A stretch of DNA of 64,000 nucleotides from Methanobacterium sp. SMA-27 (lineage in GTDB: Archaea; Methanobacteriota; Methanobacteria; Methanobacteriales; Methanobacteriaceae). Under the pieces are notes generated by a model. The model was not told the origin of the DNA, did no database searches, and saw nothing but the letters and a program-made list of their open reading frames with translations. The stretch covers positions 124,001-188,000 of the forward strand of contig NZ_JQLY01000001.1 of assembly GCF_000744455.1 (NCBI RefSeq), read 5' to 3'. This document shows, one piece after another, positions 1-9,019 of this stretch. The position numbers were made by a program, and so were the translations under genes. The stretch's first letter is position 1; the number at the start of each line of letters is the position of its first letter.

Positions 1-182
1 TCTAAAAACACACCAACCACCAAGCGCAGCTTAATTAATTCATTTTTCAATTCTTTTTTTAAAGTTACTTAGATTATATTTTTTCGAAATTTACATTGTT
101 ATTTTTTAAAGTAAAATCCTTATGTTGGATAAAAATTTTTATTATATAATGATGACATAAGTAAATTCTGGAGAGTTTGTTT
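1..182. other. AT-rich leader region, no gene seen
   Basis: Very AT-rich sequence with long T runs and no supportable gene. It presumably holds the promoter of the GyrI-like gene that begins at 183; a GGAG ribosome binding site lies at 170-173. Confidence 0.5.
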
Positions 183-647
183 ATGGAGATAGTAGAAAAA
201 AGAATAGAAGAAACAAGAGTAGCTTATGCACAATTTAAAGGGAGTTATAATAAAATTCCGGAGCATATGCAAGAAGTTGGTCAGTGGGTTATTGATGATG
301 GTTTAGAAATGACTGGCATGGTATACGGTTCTTATTTCAACAGTCCTGATGAAGTTTCAGAGGATGAACTTGAATATGAAATAGGATTTTCATTTAAGGA
401 AGATTTAAAGATTCAAGAAGGTAAATTGGGGTATAAAGAGATACCAGAACATTCAGTACTGGCAGCAGTACACAAAGGACCTTATACTAATGTAGGTCCT
501 GTAATCCGTGCAATAGCGAAATATGCAGCAGAAAATGGGTATGATGTAGTTGGTCCAGTTACAGAGGTCTACCTCAATGATCCTAGTCAAGTTTTGCCTC
601 AAGAGTTACTAACTGAAGTAAGATTTCCAGTGATTAAAATGGGTTAA
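183..647 (+). CDS. GyrI-like effector-binding domain protein (copy 1)
   Basis: A 154-residue single-domain protein of the GyrI-like/AraC effector-binding (SHS2-duplication) family, whose members bind small, often hydrophobic ligands. There is no DNA-binding domain. The family signature is visible in the second half: HKGPYTNVGPVIRAI followed by a PVTEVYLNDPSQV strand-turn. The start is taken as ATG at 183 because GGAG sits 9 nt upstream; an in-frame TTG at 177 is less well placed. The next gene is a clear paralogue, so this is a tandem duplication. The ligand is unknown. Confidence 0.85.
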   Translation: MEIVEKRIEETRVAYAQFKGSYNKIPEHMQEVGQWVIDDGLEMTGMVYGSYFNSPDEVSEDELEYEIGFSFKEDLKIQEGKLGYKEIPEHSVLAAVHKGPYTNVGPVIRAIAKYAAENGYDVVGPVTEVYLNDPSQVLPQELLTEVRFPVIKMG

Positions 648-675
648 TATTCAGTTAACCTTAAAATATTTTTTT
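642..675 (+). terminator. Putative transcription terminator hairpin
   Basis: An inverted repeat GGTTAA (642-647) / TTAACC (655-660) overlaps the stop codon of the first GyrI-like gene and is followed within 10 nt by a T-rich tract. Archaeal termination mostly uses T-tracts, so the tract may matter more than the stem. Confidence 0.4.
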
Positions 676-1126
676 TATCTTTCAATAGAAATGGAATAAC
701 TGAGAAATGATTTCAATGCAACCCAGAGAATAGATCCTCATATATCAGAAATTTGATATTCAAATATGATACGATTCCCTAATTATGAATCTTTACTTTA
801 AAAATTTAAAAGATATTTGAAAATATTTGACGAGCACAAGAAGAGGTTGAATTCCAGAAGAATTATTTGGAAACTTTCAAATATTTTTTGGTAAAAAATG
901 TGGAAACAGTTGAATATCAATTAAAAAGATTTGGATATAAAATATTTCTCTTAAGACAGATGAACTTAAATTATTATTGTAAGAACATTTTTTGGGATAG
1001 TTAAAGTGTTTTTGATATGTGCTAAGTAGGATTTTATAAATAATTATAAATTTGAATTAATCTTAATTTTTATATAAATTAGAACAGAATATTTATAGAT
1101 CAATAATTTATGAAGGGGGTCTTAAT
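661..1126. other. Intergenic region between the two GyrI-like genes
   Basis: About 470 bp with no intact gene. A stretch of some 55 codons on the plus strand (about 832-999) is open without a start codon and reads as a charged helical peptide; it may be the remnant of a lost gene, but I cannot identify it. The last 40 bp carry the strong GGGGG site for the following gene. Confidence 0.35.
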
Positions 1127-1585
1127 ATGGAAATCAAACTGAAAAAAACTGAAGAAAAGCCAGTAGCATATATATTTTATACAGGGCCCGTGGAGGATAT
1201 GGGTGATTTAATTGGGGAGATAGTTGATTGGATGATGGCACAAAATGTTGAAATGACTGGTCCACCATATTCTGCTTATTACACAAGTCCGGCGGAAGTC
1301 GCACCTCAAGATATGCAATATGAAATGGGAGTTCCTTTTGCGGGACAAGCATCAGAAGCAGGAAAGGTAAAAATAAAAACCATGCCTGTTCAAAAAGTCA
1401 TTTCTGCTATTCACAAAGGACCTTACAGTGAAGTTGGTCAGGTGTATGAAGTTTTAATGAACAAAGTTATTGAAGATGGATATCAAATGATTGGTGCACC
1501 CATTGAGATATACTTCAACAGCCCTATGGAAGTACCCGAATCTGATCTGTTAACAGAAATACAATTTCCTGTTGTTAAAATTTGA
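1127..1585 (+). CDS. GyrI-like effector-binding domain protein (copy 2)
   Basis: A 152-residue paralogue of the preceding gene with the same architecture: an N-terminal half with TGPPYSAYY and a C-terminal half with HKGPYSEVGQVYEV then EIYFNSPMEV. The two copies align along their whole length. Start ATG at 1127 follows a GGGGG motif about 8 nt upstream. The family binds small molecules and can act as a stand-alone sensor or sequestering protein; the ligand and partner here are unknown. The separate strong ribosome binding site and the long gap suggest independent expression from copy 1. Confidence 0.85.
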   Translation: MEIKLKKTEEKPVAYIFYTGPVEDMGDLIGEIVDWMMAQNVEMTGPPYSAYYTSPAEVAPQDMQYEMGVPFAGQASEAGKVKIKTMPVQKVISAIHKGPYSEVGQVYEVLMNKVIEDGYQMIGAPIEIYFNSPMEVPESDLLTEIQFPVVKI

Positions 1586-1752
1586 TATTATAAATTTTAT
1601 ATTAAGTAGATGCCAGCAACATTCATTTATTGTAGGATAGATTTGAAAGTAATATTCACATGATCCAAGATTTTAATTATCAAAAATAGAAATTAGAAAT
1701 CAATGATGGAAGTACATTTTACATTCAAGTTTTTCAGTTTGGCAGTATGTAA

Positions 1753-2515
1753 TTATTTCTTCTTCAATTCTTTCCCAGAATATATATCTTCAAAATAGAT
1801 ATCCTTATAATCTTGAATCATATCGGGGAATTCTGTTTTAAGCCACCTATTAACAGAACCCCATATATTACCAACAATATTCAAATTTTCAAACATGAAA
1901 TAATCGGCATAACTTCTAGTTTGACTAATTATCTCCTTCCAATTAGTAATAAATGGAATAATAGGGCTTATAAATACATAGCTTGTTATATGCTCTTCAT
2001 GAATAGTTTTAAGGGCCTTTAATCTATTTTTAATAGATGATGCTCCAGGTTCGACTTTTCTCTGAATATCTTCCTCTAGGGTTGAGAATGAAAATCCTAT
2101 CTCTTTATTTTCAAACTGTTTTATAAGGTCAAGATCTCTTATAACCAGATCAGATTTGGTAAGAATGTTTAAATGAGGCTGATGAGGAATGAGCTTTTGC
2201 AATATTTTCCGTGTTACTTCATATTTCCTTTCAAGAGGAATGTATGGATCAGTTACTGAAGAAAGAAGGATTCGTTTACCCGTATACTTTGAAGATTTAT
2301 AATCCTTCAATACTGGTATGAGAGCGGGGGGCATTGATTTTAATATCTATAAAATCGCCCCAATTCTCTTTATGACCTGTAAAACGTTTCATAAATCGTG
2401 CATAACAATAAAAACATGAATGAATACACCCAACATATGGATTTATAACATAATCTGCAGAAGGAATTCCTGTTTTAGAAATTATTGATTTGGATTTTAT
2501 TTCTTGTATTTTCAT
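1753..2515 (-). pseudogene. Radical SAM protein (spore photolyase-like family), frameshifted
   Basis: Two overlapping frames together make one radical SAM protein. The upstream frame (2515 down to about 2326) starts ATGAAAATACAAG and contains GCIHSCFYCYARF, the CxxxCxxC cluster motif. The downstream frame (to 1753) continues with SVTDPYIPLERKYE, typical of the PA0069/SplB-like radical SAM group. The frames meet at a run of six G (2326-2331; six C on the coding strand); removing one C restores a continuous reading frame (…INAPALIPV…). It is either a recent frameshift, a sequencing error or a homopolymer phase switch. Function of the intact family is not firmly known. Confidence 0.8.
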
Positions 2516-2545
2516 AACAGCCCATTAATATATCTGCAGAATTGA

Positions 2546-3691
2546 TTATTCACATTCATGGTACTTATTTACTATTTCAATGAATGATTCCCCAATATAG
2601 TCCTTCTGTTCCTTACTGAAACCATAGATACTACACTTAAACCATTTTGTCTGGCCCCGTTTAATACCAACTATATTCCTTTTCTTAAGTTCTTCATAGA
2701 GGAAGAACCCTCTTCGGGGATGTTTACTTGCTATTTCGTCAAACACAGGTGTTTCAAAGCGAACCAAATCATGTTCTGTTGGTTTCACTCCCAGCTGCAC
2801 AACACCTTCAATTTTCTCCATTTGATCAACAAATTTCCTTGTGTCCTGGACTTCATTATCCCAATTTTTCAACCTTTCAATAACGAATGGTAATGAAGCC
2901 ATAAGAGTTGCTACTGGTGCGCCACGACTAGTGCATCCCAACATTTCAAGTTCCTTCACAGCATGTCTTTTGGACTTTTTAAGTAGTATGTCAGCCCATT
3001 CATCCTTCAAACCCAATACTCCAATTGGGCCCGAAGCAGCCATACTTTTGTGGCCGCTTCCAACTACGAAATCTGCGTTAAATGCCTTAGCATCAATTGG
3101 CAAACGTCCCATAGAATAAGCACAGTTTAAAAGTAGAGGAACTCCTGCATTATGTGCAATTTTACCTATTGAACTAGAATCTGTCAAGTTCCCATAATTA
3201 CCATCCACATGTGTTAGAAGAACCAAGCTTACTTCTTCACCTTGGTCAGTTAGATCATCTAGAACTTCCTTGTAACTTTCAGGATTTATTTTATAATCTG
3301 GATATTCACTGTTGGGAACTTCAACTATGTTAAGTCCAGCCCTTTCAGAAGCAACATGAGTTGTATAATGAGCATTTCCATCAATGACTATGGTGTCGCC
3401 TGGCTTGCAAAGCGCATGCATAACTGCAAATTTGCCTTCACGTGCCCCGTGAACTGTTCTTGCATGATCAGTGTTAATGAAGGAGGCAAGATCATCAAGG
3501 AAACCTTTTATCTCTGGTTTTGATATTTCATCAAGTCTTCCAGCACAGTAATCACATACACTATAACCATCAGAAAATTCATAAAGTGCCTTTCTTGCCG
3601 CGACAGGCAGTACTCCTCCTCTTTGAAGAGGATTTAAATTGAGGTTTTTCCTTTCTGTGTCTCTAGTAAGTCCATAATCTTGACATTCCAT
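2546..3691 (-). CDS. pscS: O-phospho-L-seryl-tRNA:Cys-tRNA synthase (SepCysS)
   Basis: PLP enzyme that turns phosphoseryl-tRNA(Cys) into cysteinyl-tRNA(Cys), the second step of tRNA-dependent cysteine synthesis in methanogens. Visible family features are the paired cysteines in [13 protein letters not shown] (about residues 46 and 49), a third cysteine in [12 protein letters not shown], the HGAREGK cofactor loop and the Schiff-base lysine in [12 protein letters not shown] (about residue 215). The start is set at ATG 3691 because AGGTGA lies 5 nt upstream (3697-3702); a TTG five codons earlier would contain that site. Length of 381 residues is normal. The partner SepRS is not in this window. 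Confidence 0.93.
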   Translation of the reverse strand: MECQDYGLTRDTERKNLNLNPLQRGGVLPVAARKALYEFSDGYSVCDYCAGRLDEISKPEIKGFLDDLASFINTDHARTVHGAREGKFAVMHALCKPGDTIVIDGNAHYTTHVASERAGLNIVEVPNSEYPDYKINPESYKEVLDDLTDQGEEVSLVLLTHVDGNYGNLTDSSSIGKIAHNAGVPLLLNCAYSMGRLPIDAKAFNADFVVGSGHKSMAASGPIGVLGLKDEWADILLKKSKRHAVKELEMLGCTSRGAPVATLMASLPFVIERLKNWDNEVQDTRKFVDQMEKIEGVVQLGVKPTEHDLVRFETPVFDEIASKHPRRGFFLYEELKKRNIVGIKRGQTKWFKCSIYGFSKEQKDYIGESFIEIVNKYHECE

Positions 3692-3858
3692 ATAATTCAC
3701 CTGCAAATTTTCATAAAATTATGTAGAATCTTCAAATCATATCAGATTTTTGATCACTATGTTATTTTTGTGTCTTTTTCTATTAAATTATTATCGTGGT
3801 AAAATTAGCTTTATAAATTAAGAAAATAAAATTTTTTTCTAAATAATAAATCAAATAT

Positions 3859-4221
3859 CTAAATTTTTTTAGCAGTATTTAGATCTAGAGCTTCCCTTAT
3901 CAAATTTGTAAGTTTTTTTGATTCAATTTCTTCAGAATTTCGAATCTTCACATGACGCATTTTTTTACCTGTTCCTTCTAACATTCCATCTGGATCTAAA
4001 AGTTCAATACCATTAGCAAACTCCAGGTTAACATGATCTTTGTGCACAACAATTGCATAAACCAATCCATTTTTTTCGTAGATTATATTATTCCATTTAA
4101 TAACTTCATCTAGATCTAAATCCAATTTAAGAATCTTAGCCCTTAGATCTCTAACCAATATACTGATATCATCAGTAAATGGAGATAAATATTTATCCAA
4201 ATCTATTCTTTTGTTTTCCAT
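3859..4221 (-). CDS. DUF1801 (YdhG-like) domain protein
   Basis: A 120-residue protein matching the DUF1801/YdhG fold: an N-terminal helix pair (VRDLRAKILKL) then the conserved core EVIKWNNIIYEKNGLVYAI and a C-terminal helix with IRNSEEIESKKL. The family is small, cytosolic and of unknown biochemical role; a frataxin-like/iron-related fold has been proposed for relatives. GGAG lies 10 nt before ATG 4221. The PHP gene upstream is on the same strand only 36 bp away, so the two could be co-transcribed. Confidence 0.75.
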   Translation of the reverse strand: MENKRIDLDKYLSPFTDDISILVRDLRAKILKLDLDLDEVIKWNNIIYEKNGLVYAIVVHKDHVNLEFANGIELLDPDGMLEGTGKKMRHVKIRNSEEIESKKLTNLIREALDLNTAKKI

Positions 4222-4257
4222 AAATTATAGCTCCTTAATTAAATGATTATATTATCA

Positions 4258-4896
4258 TCATCTATTGGAACCTCTCCAAATTTTAAGTAATTTGGTTGTT
4301 ATAGGATTTGTAATGCTTGATCTCTTTCCAAAAACAGTGAAATCACTGTTTAACACAGCCTCCCTAATATTATCAGATTCAGTTTTAACACCGGCATTTC
4401 CTATTTCATTTTCGAAATGGGCGTCACTACCCGCAATTATTTCAAGATCATTTTCTAAGGCATAATTTCTGGCCATATCATTGTAAATTTGACGTACACA
4501 CCTTGAATTGAAAACTTCCATGCTATCAATAAATTTAACGTCTTGGGGATCAGGATGAAATGATGTGCTTCTTATGCCATCAAAGGGGTGCGGCAATATG
4601 ACAATTCCATTTTGTGCCTTTATTTCCTCAACAACATCTAAAAAGCACGTTTTTTCTATTTCTTCTGTTAAAAAAATCCCTATGACTTCTCCCCTATCAG
4701 TCAGAATTTCTGAACCCACTATAATTTCAATTTCATTATTAGCAAGTTTTTTAGCATTTAAACCTCCTTTTATGGTATTATGATCTGTTACTGCAACTCC
4801 TGATAGTCCAGCTTTAGCTGCAACTTTCACAAGCATTTTTGGTTCCATATATCCATCAGAGGAATACTTTGTATGGGTGTGGAAGTCGTACTTCAT
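4258..4896 (-). CDS. PHP domain metal-dependent phosphoesterase
   Basis: A 212-residue PHP-superfamily protein. Metal-binding motifs are in the expected order: DFHTHTKYSSDG at residues 4-15, VAVTDHNTIKG near 36-46, a mid-protein ILPHPFDG and the C-terminal GSDAHFENEIG. The domain is usually a trinuclear-metal phosphatase/phosphoesterase; stand-alone forms include histidinol phosphatase and RNase AM/YciV-like enzymes. Nothing in the sequence fixes the substrate. It probably heads a two-gene unit with the DUF1801 gene. No strong ribosome binding site is visible before ATG 4896. Confidence 0.82.
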   Translation of the reverse strand: MKYDFHTHTKYSSDGYMEPKMLVKVAAKAGLSGVAVTDHNTIKGGLNAKKLANNEIEIIVGSEILTDRGEVIGIFLTEEIEKTCFLDVVEEIKAQNGIVILPHPFDGIRSTSFHPDPQDVKFIDSMEVFNSRCVRQIYNDMARNYALENDLEIIAGSDAHFENEIGNAGVKTESDNIREAVLNSDFTVFGKRSSITNPITTKLLKIWRGSNR

Positions 4897-5023
4897 ATTA
4901 GTAAGTTTTGGAACTCATTATATTTATTGAATATATCTCATTGTAATGATAATCTTACAAGGTAACGAAAGGATCATAAACTTCAAAATCTTATCATTTA
5001 CTATAACACCTTGGAGATTGTTT

Positions 5024-5581
5024 ATGACTGGGAAAAAAACACCTATTAGAAGTCTTGATCAATTCTGGAAAATAGATGATGCGCAACTTAAAACACCAGA
5101 ACATGATAAAATGTTGCTATGGCTCCTTAAAAAAGAAAATTTAAGGAAAATTATCGTTAAAAATAATCCTGAAGCAGAAAAATGGGATTGGGAGCATGTG
5201 AAGATACATGCAGAGGAGTATATAGTTTCAAACAGCGGATTTAGGGTTGGTGCTCCGGACATTATTTTTATAGTTCCACGATACATATGTCAAAACTGCA
5301 ATTTCACCCATAAAAATACTGAAAACTGTCCAAACTGCGACAGCAACGACATTGTAGTGTATTCTCATGATCATCAACAACACTATTCAAGATATTTCAT
5401 TGAAATAAAACCTAAAATAGAGAACTTTGGAGCTACTTTAAGACAGCTTAAACTTTATATTTCCTATGGATTCGAGGAAAGAGCCTATATTTTCACGAAG
5501 GATTTGAGATTCAAGGAAGAATTTGAAGACCAAGGTATAAAAGTCATAATCCCTCTGGAAATGCAGTCTAAACTGGATTAA
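5024..5581 (+). CDS. Zinc-ribbon protein with PD-(D/E)XK nuclease-like motifs
   Basis: A 185-residue protein I cannot assign to a named family. The start is ATG 5024 with GGAG at 5013-5016; an upstream in-frame ATG lacks a site. Order of features: an N-terminal helical part, then GAPDIIFIVPR, a CxxC...CxxC zinc ribbon (CQNC and CPNC separated by about nine residues), then YFIEIKPK followed by a helix GATLRQLKLYI. The PD...ExK spacing with a following Q/K-rich helix is what PD-(D/E)XK nucleases show, with the ribbon inserted between the aspartate and the ExK strand. The nuclease reading is inference; a non-catalytic DNA/RNA-binding role is also possible. Confidence 0.6.
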   Translation: MTGKKTPIRSLDQFWKIDDAQLKTPEHDKMLLWLLKKENLRKIIVKNNPEAEKWDWEHVKIHAEEYIVSNSGFRVGAPDIIFIVPRYICQNCNFTHKNTENCPNCDSNDIVVYSHDHQQHYSRYFIEIKPKIENFGATLRQLKLYISYGFEERAYIFTKDLRFKEEFEDQGIKVIIPLEMQSKLD

Positions 5582-5626
5582 TATTTTATCAAGATATTTC
5601 ATATTTAGAAAGGGGAATATTGGATT

Positions 5627-6643
5627 TTATCCAATTATGCCCATATTCTTATTTGTTTTAGCAATGGATTTTTCCGGATTTGTTTCCATTTCTAGCATTG
5701 CTCTTATTGCATCAACATTTTCAGGTACAACATCTGATTCCTGGTGTATTGCTTGCATATAATACAATTCGTTGTCTACAATGTTGAGTGATTCTCTCCA
5801 AACTGCTATCTCAAACAAATCCCCTCTAGGTCTTCCAAGATCCTTTGCATATTCCATTATTTCTGCTGTTGAGCCAAGACCCCTTGAAGCATCCACCAGA
5901 ATAACTCTCGGAGTTTTTTCAAAGGTTTCAACTACATCATCTATACTCACATCAGATTCAAGTTCAACCATTAGGTTGTGTTGATGCATAAGTGTTGTTG
6001 GAACAAGTATTGCCATTGTTGTAATGTTAAGTCCGTACATGACAGTTTGAACATCAGGACCATGGTGTGATGGTACAGTTGGAGGATTTGGAACTATTGA
6101 GTTGATTGGTCCCTTTTTAACTTGACCCGGATCAGCGCCTCGTCTTACCATGACTGCTCTAACTTTTTTAATGCCACCAAGTTCTTTTATTGGATTTAAT
6201 GTTCTACAAAGGCCTGTTGTGTTGCAGGAAACTACTCTTACATAGTCCGCTCCAAGTGAATCTTTGAAGTTTGAAAATGAATTGAAGGATTTTCCTATCT
6301 GTTCATGTTTTTCTCCACCTTGGAAAATACCTTTCACACCCATCTTTTCATAAATCTCCTTATTTTTTGCACCTACTCCTCCAGGAGTACAGTCTACTAT
6401 AATATCTAATTTATCATATAAATCGTCAATTGTGCCTTTAACAGGAATTTCTGCTTCTTCAAAGAGGTTTTCTCTGTCAGGGGCACTCATATAAATATCA
6501 TAACCTAATTCAACAGCCCTTTTAGCTTCAAAGTTTGGAGTTCGCTTTGTGACTCCTGCGATCTTCATATCATCTTGAGCAGCTACTGCATCTGCAACTC
6601 TTTTACCTATGGTACCATATCCGTTTATTCCAACAGCTTTCAT
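5627..6643 (-). CDS. gap: Glyceraldehyde-3-phosphate dehydrogenase, archaeal type II
   Basis: Phosphorylating GAPDH of the archaeal class, converting glyceraldehyde 3-phosphate and phosphate to 1,3-bisphosphoglycerate with NADP; in methanogens it serves gluconeogenesis. The Rossmann motif [16 protein letters not shown] is at the N-terminus, the catalytic cysteine lies in [13 protein letters not shown] (about residue 140), and RRGADPGQ and [10 protein letters not shown] are archaeal signatures. Length (338) is normal. A perfect GGAGGT precedes ATG 6643. It is transcribed alone, convergent with the zinc-ribbon protein gene. Confidence 0.95.
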   Translation of the reverse strand: MKAVGINGYGTIGKRVADAVAAQDDMKIAGVTKRTPNFEAKRAVELGYDIYMSAPDRENLFEEAEIPVKGTIDDLYDKLDIIVDCTPGGVGAKNKEIYEKMGVKGIFQGGEKHEQIGKSFNSFSNFKDSLGADYVRVVSCNTTGLCRTLNPIKELGGIKKVRAVMVRRGADPGQVKKGPINSIVPNPPTVPSHHGPDVQTVMYGLNITTMAILVPTTLMHQHNLMVELESDVSIDDVVETFEKTPRVILVDASRGLGSTAEIMEYAKDLGRPRGDLFEIAVWRESLNIVDNELYYMQAIHQESDVVPENVDAIRAMLEMETNPEKSIAKTNKNMGIIG

Positions 6644-7051
6644 AATTGACCTCCATTATGGAATTTTAAATGTTATTCCTGCTATAAATGAACTTTACCA
6701 ATATATTCAAATTCTTTGAGATTTTTAATAATGTTAACTTCTTTAGATGGGGTTTGACATAAAATACTATTTCTTAAAAACAATTTATATTATTCATTGT
6801 ATTATAAATTTTATGATTTATTTCCAGTTTCTATTTATTATGACATCAAAAGAAAATTAATATTAATTGTTCAATTTATTGGCTTGAAAAATATGTATTC
6901 TATTACATATAAAAAAGTTTAAGTAGTTTAACTTTTACATTATAAATGTTATAATATGAAAATGAATTTAGTTATTGTTTAGAATTATTTCGAAAATTTC
7001 GATTTTTTCTATTCATTTACCAACAGACATGGTTTAAAAAGGTGATAAAAC
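6644..7051. promoter_or_regulatory. Intergenic control region between gap and a small membrane gene
   Basis: About 400 bp without a gene between divergent genes, so it holds both promoters. Near the plus-strand gene there are two imperfect dyads: AAAAGTT...AACTTTT around 6912-6936 and ACATTATAAATGT just after it, plus a TTTCGAAAATTTCGA stretch near 6990. Any of these could be an operator; none is a motif I recognise. Confidence 0.3.
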
Positions 7052-7249
7052 ATGATAGTTGATAATCTAGATAAAATTCTAGGATTATTTGGGTTAATGG
7101 TTGGAATTGAATTGATTGCAATAGTTATTTTCACTCTTTCAATATTATACATCCGTAACCCTTTAGCTGCAGGATTAATTGGGAATATTTCAAGTCTCAC
7201 CATGACTCTTGGAATTATTGGATACGCAATAAACAGAGATAGAAAATAA
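7052..7249 (+). CDS. Small membrane protein, two predicted membrane segments
   Basis: A 65-residue protein with a GGTGA site 6 nt before ATG 7052. Residues about 9-32 and 37-58 are hydrophobic segments separated by a short loop with IRNPLAAG; the C-terminus is basic (NRDRK). The second part resembles the cation-antiporter-like MnhG/EhaA-type small subunits found in methanogen energy-converting hydrogenase clusters, but no such cluster is nearby and the match is too weak to name it. Confidence 0.6.
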   Translation: MIVDNLDKILGLFGLMVGIELIAIVIFTLSILYIRNPLAAGLIGNISSLTMTLGIIGYAINRDRK

Positions 7250-7355
7250 TTCTATAGGATTATTACTTGAATAAATATTGATTTCTATTTGGGTTTAGGA
7301 GAAATCTAAAAAAAAATATTTATGAAATCAAAAAAAAATGAAATTGTTTATAATC

Positions 7356-7502
7356 TTAATTTCCCTTTTTAATTTCCTCATCACATTCAGGACACAAATA
7401 TTCTTTTACTTTGCCTTCTTTTTTGATATTTGCGATCTTTTCTTTTTCCTGTTTGTACCATTTATCGCATCTTCCACATTTCACAGTCTCTTGTTCAGCC
7501 AT
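7356..7502 (-). CDS. Zinc-ribbon microprotein, 48 residues
   Basis: A 48-residue gene on the minus strand. It reads MAEQETVKCGRCDKWYK..., a basic lysine-rich middle and ...EYLCPECDEEIKKGN, giving CxxC (residues 9, 12) and CxxC (37, 40), a classic four-cysteine zinc knuckle pair. GGTGA lies 5 nt before the ATG, which strongly supports translation. A second protein of the same kind is at 62503-62673. Function is unknown; such proteins may bind nucleic acid or act as adaptors. Confidence 0.75.
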   Translation of the reverse strand: MAEQETVKCGRCDKWYKQEKEKIANIKKEGKVKEYLCPECDEEIKKGN

Positions 7503-7563
7503 TGTATCACCATATTAATAATAGTTTTTGACACATATTAATTTTTTTAATTTAAGTCAGTAG

Positions 7564-7833
7564 TCTATTATTTTAGCCGATGAACCTACAGATGCTTTAG
7601 ATTCAAAAACACAAGACATCATAATAAATTTGCTCTTAGATATACACAAAAAAGAGAATGTAACGTTGATTATGGTAACACATGAAAAATACATAGCAAA
7701 AAAAGCTGAAAGAAGTGTATATGTGCTTGATGGAAAAATTGAAGATGTTCATAGTATTTCTGATTTAATTGAGTTGTTGTTGATTCTACTTTATCCCATA
7801 TTTCTTTTGGATACTCAATGGGAAAGCAAATAA
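7564..7833 (+). pseudogene. Remnant of an ABC transporter ATPase (MacB/LolD type)
   Basis: The frame opens directly after a stop codon and reads SIILADEPTDALDSKTQD, the Walker B/D-loop of a MacB/LolD-type ATPase (usual form EPTGALDS, here G to D), then HKKENVTLIMVTHEKYIA with the H-switch histidine and VYVLDGKIED. Walker A, Q-loop and signature motif are absent, and no permease follows. Thus only the last 40% of the gene remains and the tail after GKIED has drifted. It is a dead fragment, left by deletion or by a past insertion. Confidence 0.8.
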
Positions 7834-8159
7834 ACTATTTCGAAGAATTCAAAGATTTGGGTGTAATTATGGAAAAAGTATTTACTGTTTGTTTCAACTT
7901 TAGAATTATACAAAGTATAATTTAGATACTAAAAAAATCTAATGAGAAAGTTAAAAAGAATATCATATTTTTAAGATATACTATTATCATCTATGCTCCT
8001 TTTTATTAGTTCATCATTAAACTTAATCCCCTTAAGGGTTGTGATGATTAAATCAACTATAAATTTGGATAATTCCATAGATGTTATCGATAAAGTATAT
8101 TCTTAGGGTATGAAACTGCTCTTAATGGTTTAAAAACCCATAATTGTTTGGTGATACCC
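7834..8159. other. Intergenic region, no gene seen
   Basis: About 325 bp of AT-rich sequence between the ABC remnant and the HTH gene. It may contain further drifted parts of the lost transporter locus, but no frame is convincing. A short dyad CCCCTTAAGGG lies near 8028. Confidence 0.35.
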
Positions 8160-8441
8160 ATGAAGAAAATACTTTGGTGGCTTATTGCCGGTACAAAGGG
8201 AGGTATTAATAGGGCCAGAATAATACATAACATCCAAAAAAGGCCTTATAACGCCAATCAGCTGGCTGAAAAATTAGAATTGGATTATAAAACTGTAAGA
8301 CATCATATAAAAGTTTTAGAAGATAACAATGTTATAACATCATCTGGTGAAAAATATGGAACCATGTATTTTCTTTCATCTACAATGGAAGAAAATTATG
8401 AACTTTTCCAGGAAATATGGAATGAAATAAAGGAAGATTAG
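8160..8441 (+). CDS. Winged-helix (ArsR-like) transcriptional regulator
   Basis: A 93-residue winged-helix protein. After a basic N-terminus (KKILWWLIAGTKGG) comes the HTH: NRARIIHNIQ, RPYNANQLAEKL, LDYKTVRHHIKVLED (recognition helix), then a wing SSGEKYGTMYFLS and a C-terminal helix. This layout is common in small archaeal regulators encoded next to a membrane protein. The ATG at 8160 is chosen because GGTGA lies at 8150-8154. The next gene starts 11 bp after the stop, so they form an operon and the membrane protein may be its partner or target. Confidence 0.85.
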   Translation: MKKILWWLIAGTKGGINRARIIHNIQKRPYNANQLAEKLELDYKTVRHHIKVLEDNNVITSSGEKYGTMYFLSSTMEENYELFQEIWNEIKED

Positions 8442-8452
8442 AAGGTGATCAT

Positions 8453-8836
8453 GTGTTAGATAATCATATGTTCAATAATCAAGTGTTTAATAACTTAGAC
8501 CCAATTAATGAAACTCTTGGAGAAAATAGACCAGAAAGGAACCCATTTGATGATCCTATTTTGGCTCTTGTTGCTGCCATTGTATGTGCAGCTAACATTG
8601 GACTGCTCTTAATATTGTTATTCACATATATTACAAGTTATAAAAAACTAAAATCCCAGTTCACATTGGGTTTGGTTATATTTGCATCGCTCTTAATAGT
8701 ACAAAACATAATATTCATGCTTTTCTTACTAATAAGAGAAGGGTTTCATGGTCCCGGAATGGGCTTCCCCGTACTTAGTATGAGTATAATTGAATTTGGT
8801 GCTCTCTTAGTTCTTTTGAAGACCACATGGGTTTAA
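8453..8836 (+). CDS. Membrane protein, three predicted segments, paired with HTH regulator
   Basis: A 127-residue protein with an Asn-rich N-terminus (repeated MFNNQVFNN-like units), then hydrophobic segments at about residues 38-62, 70-93 and 103-124. GTG at 8453 is preceded by GGTGA (8444-8448). Its arrangement immediately behind a winged-helix gene resembles widespread archaeal HTH/membrane pairs of unknown function; a sensory or anti-regulator role is inference. No enzymatic motif is visible. Confidence 0.7.
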   Translation: MLDNHMFNNQVFNNLDPINETLGENRPERNPFDDPILALVAAIVCAANIGLLLILLFTYITSYKKLKSQFTLGLVIFASLLIVQNIIFMLFLLIREGFHGPGMGFPVLSMSIIEFGALLVLLKTTWV

Positions 8837-9019
8837 CACCATTTAAATTCAGAACCAAATTATTTTGAATATGAAAATCTATTACACAAATAATAAGAGT
8901 TTAATCGATTGTAACGAGATTATAAAGAAAAGATTGAATATAAAAAAATTAGCTAAATATTTCAAAAAAATAAAAATAAGGTTGAATTTTAAAACCTTTT
9001 TCAACCATTAATGGTTGCT

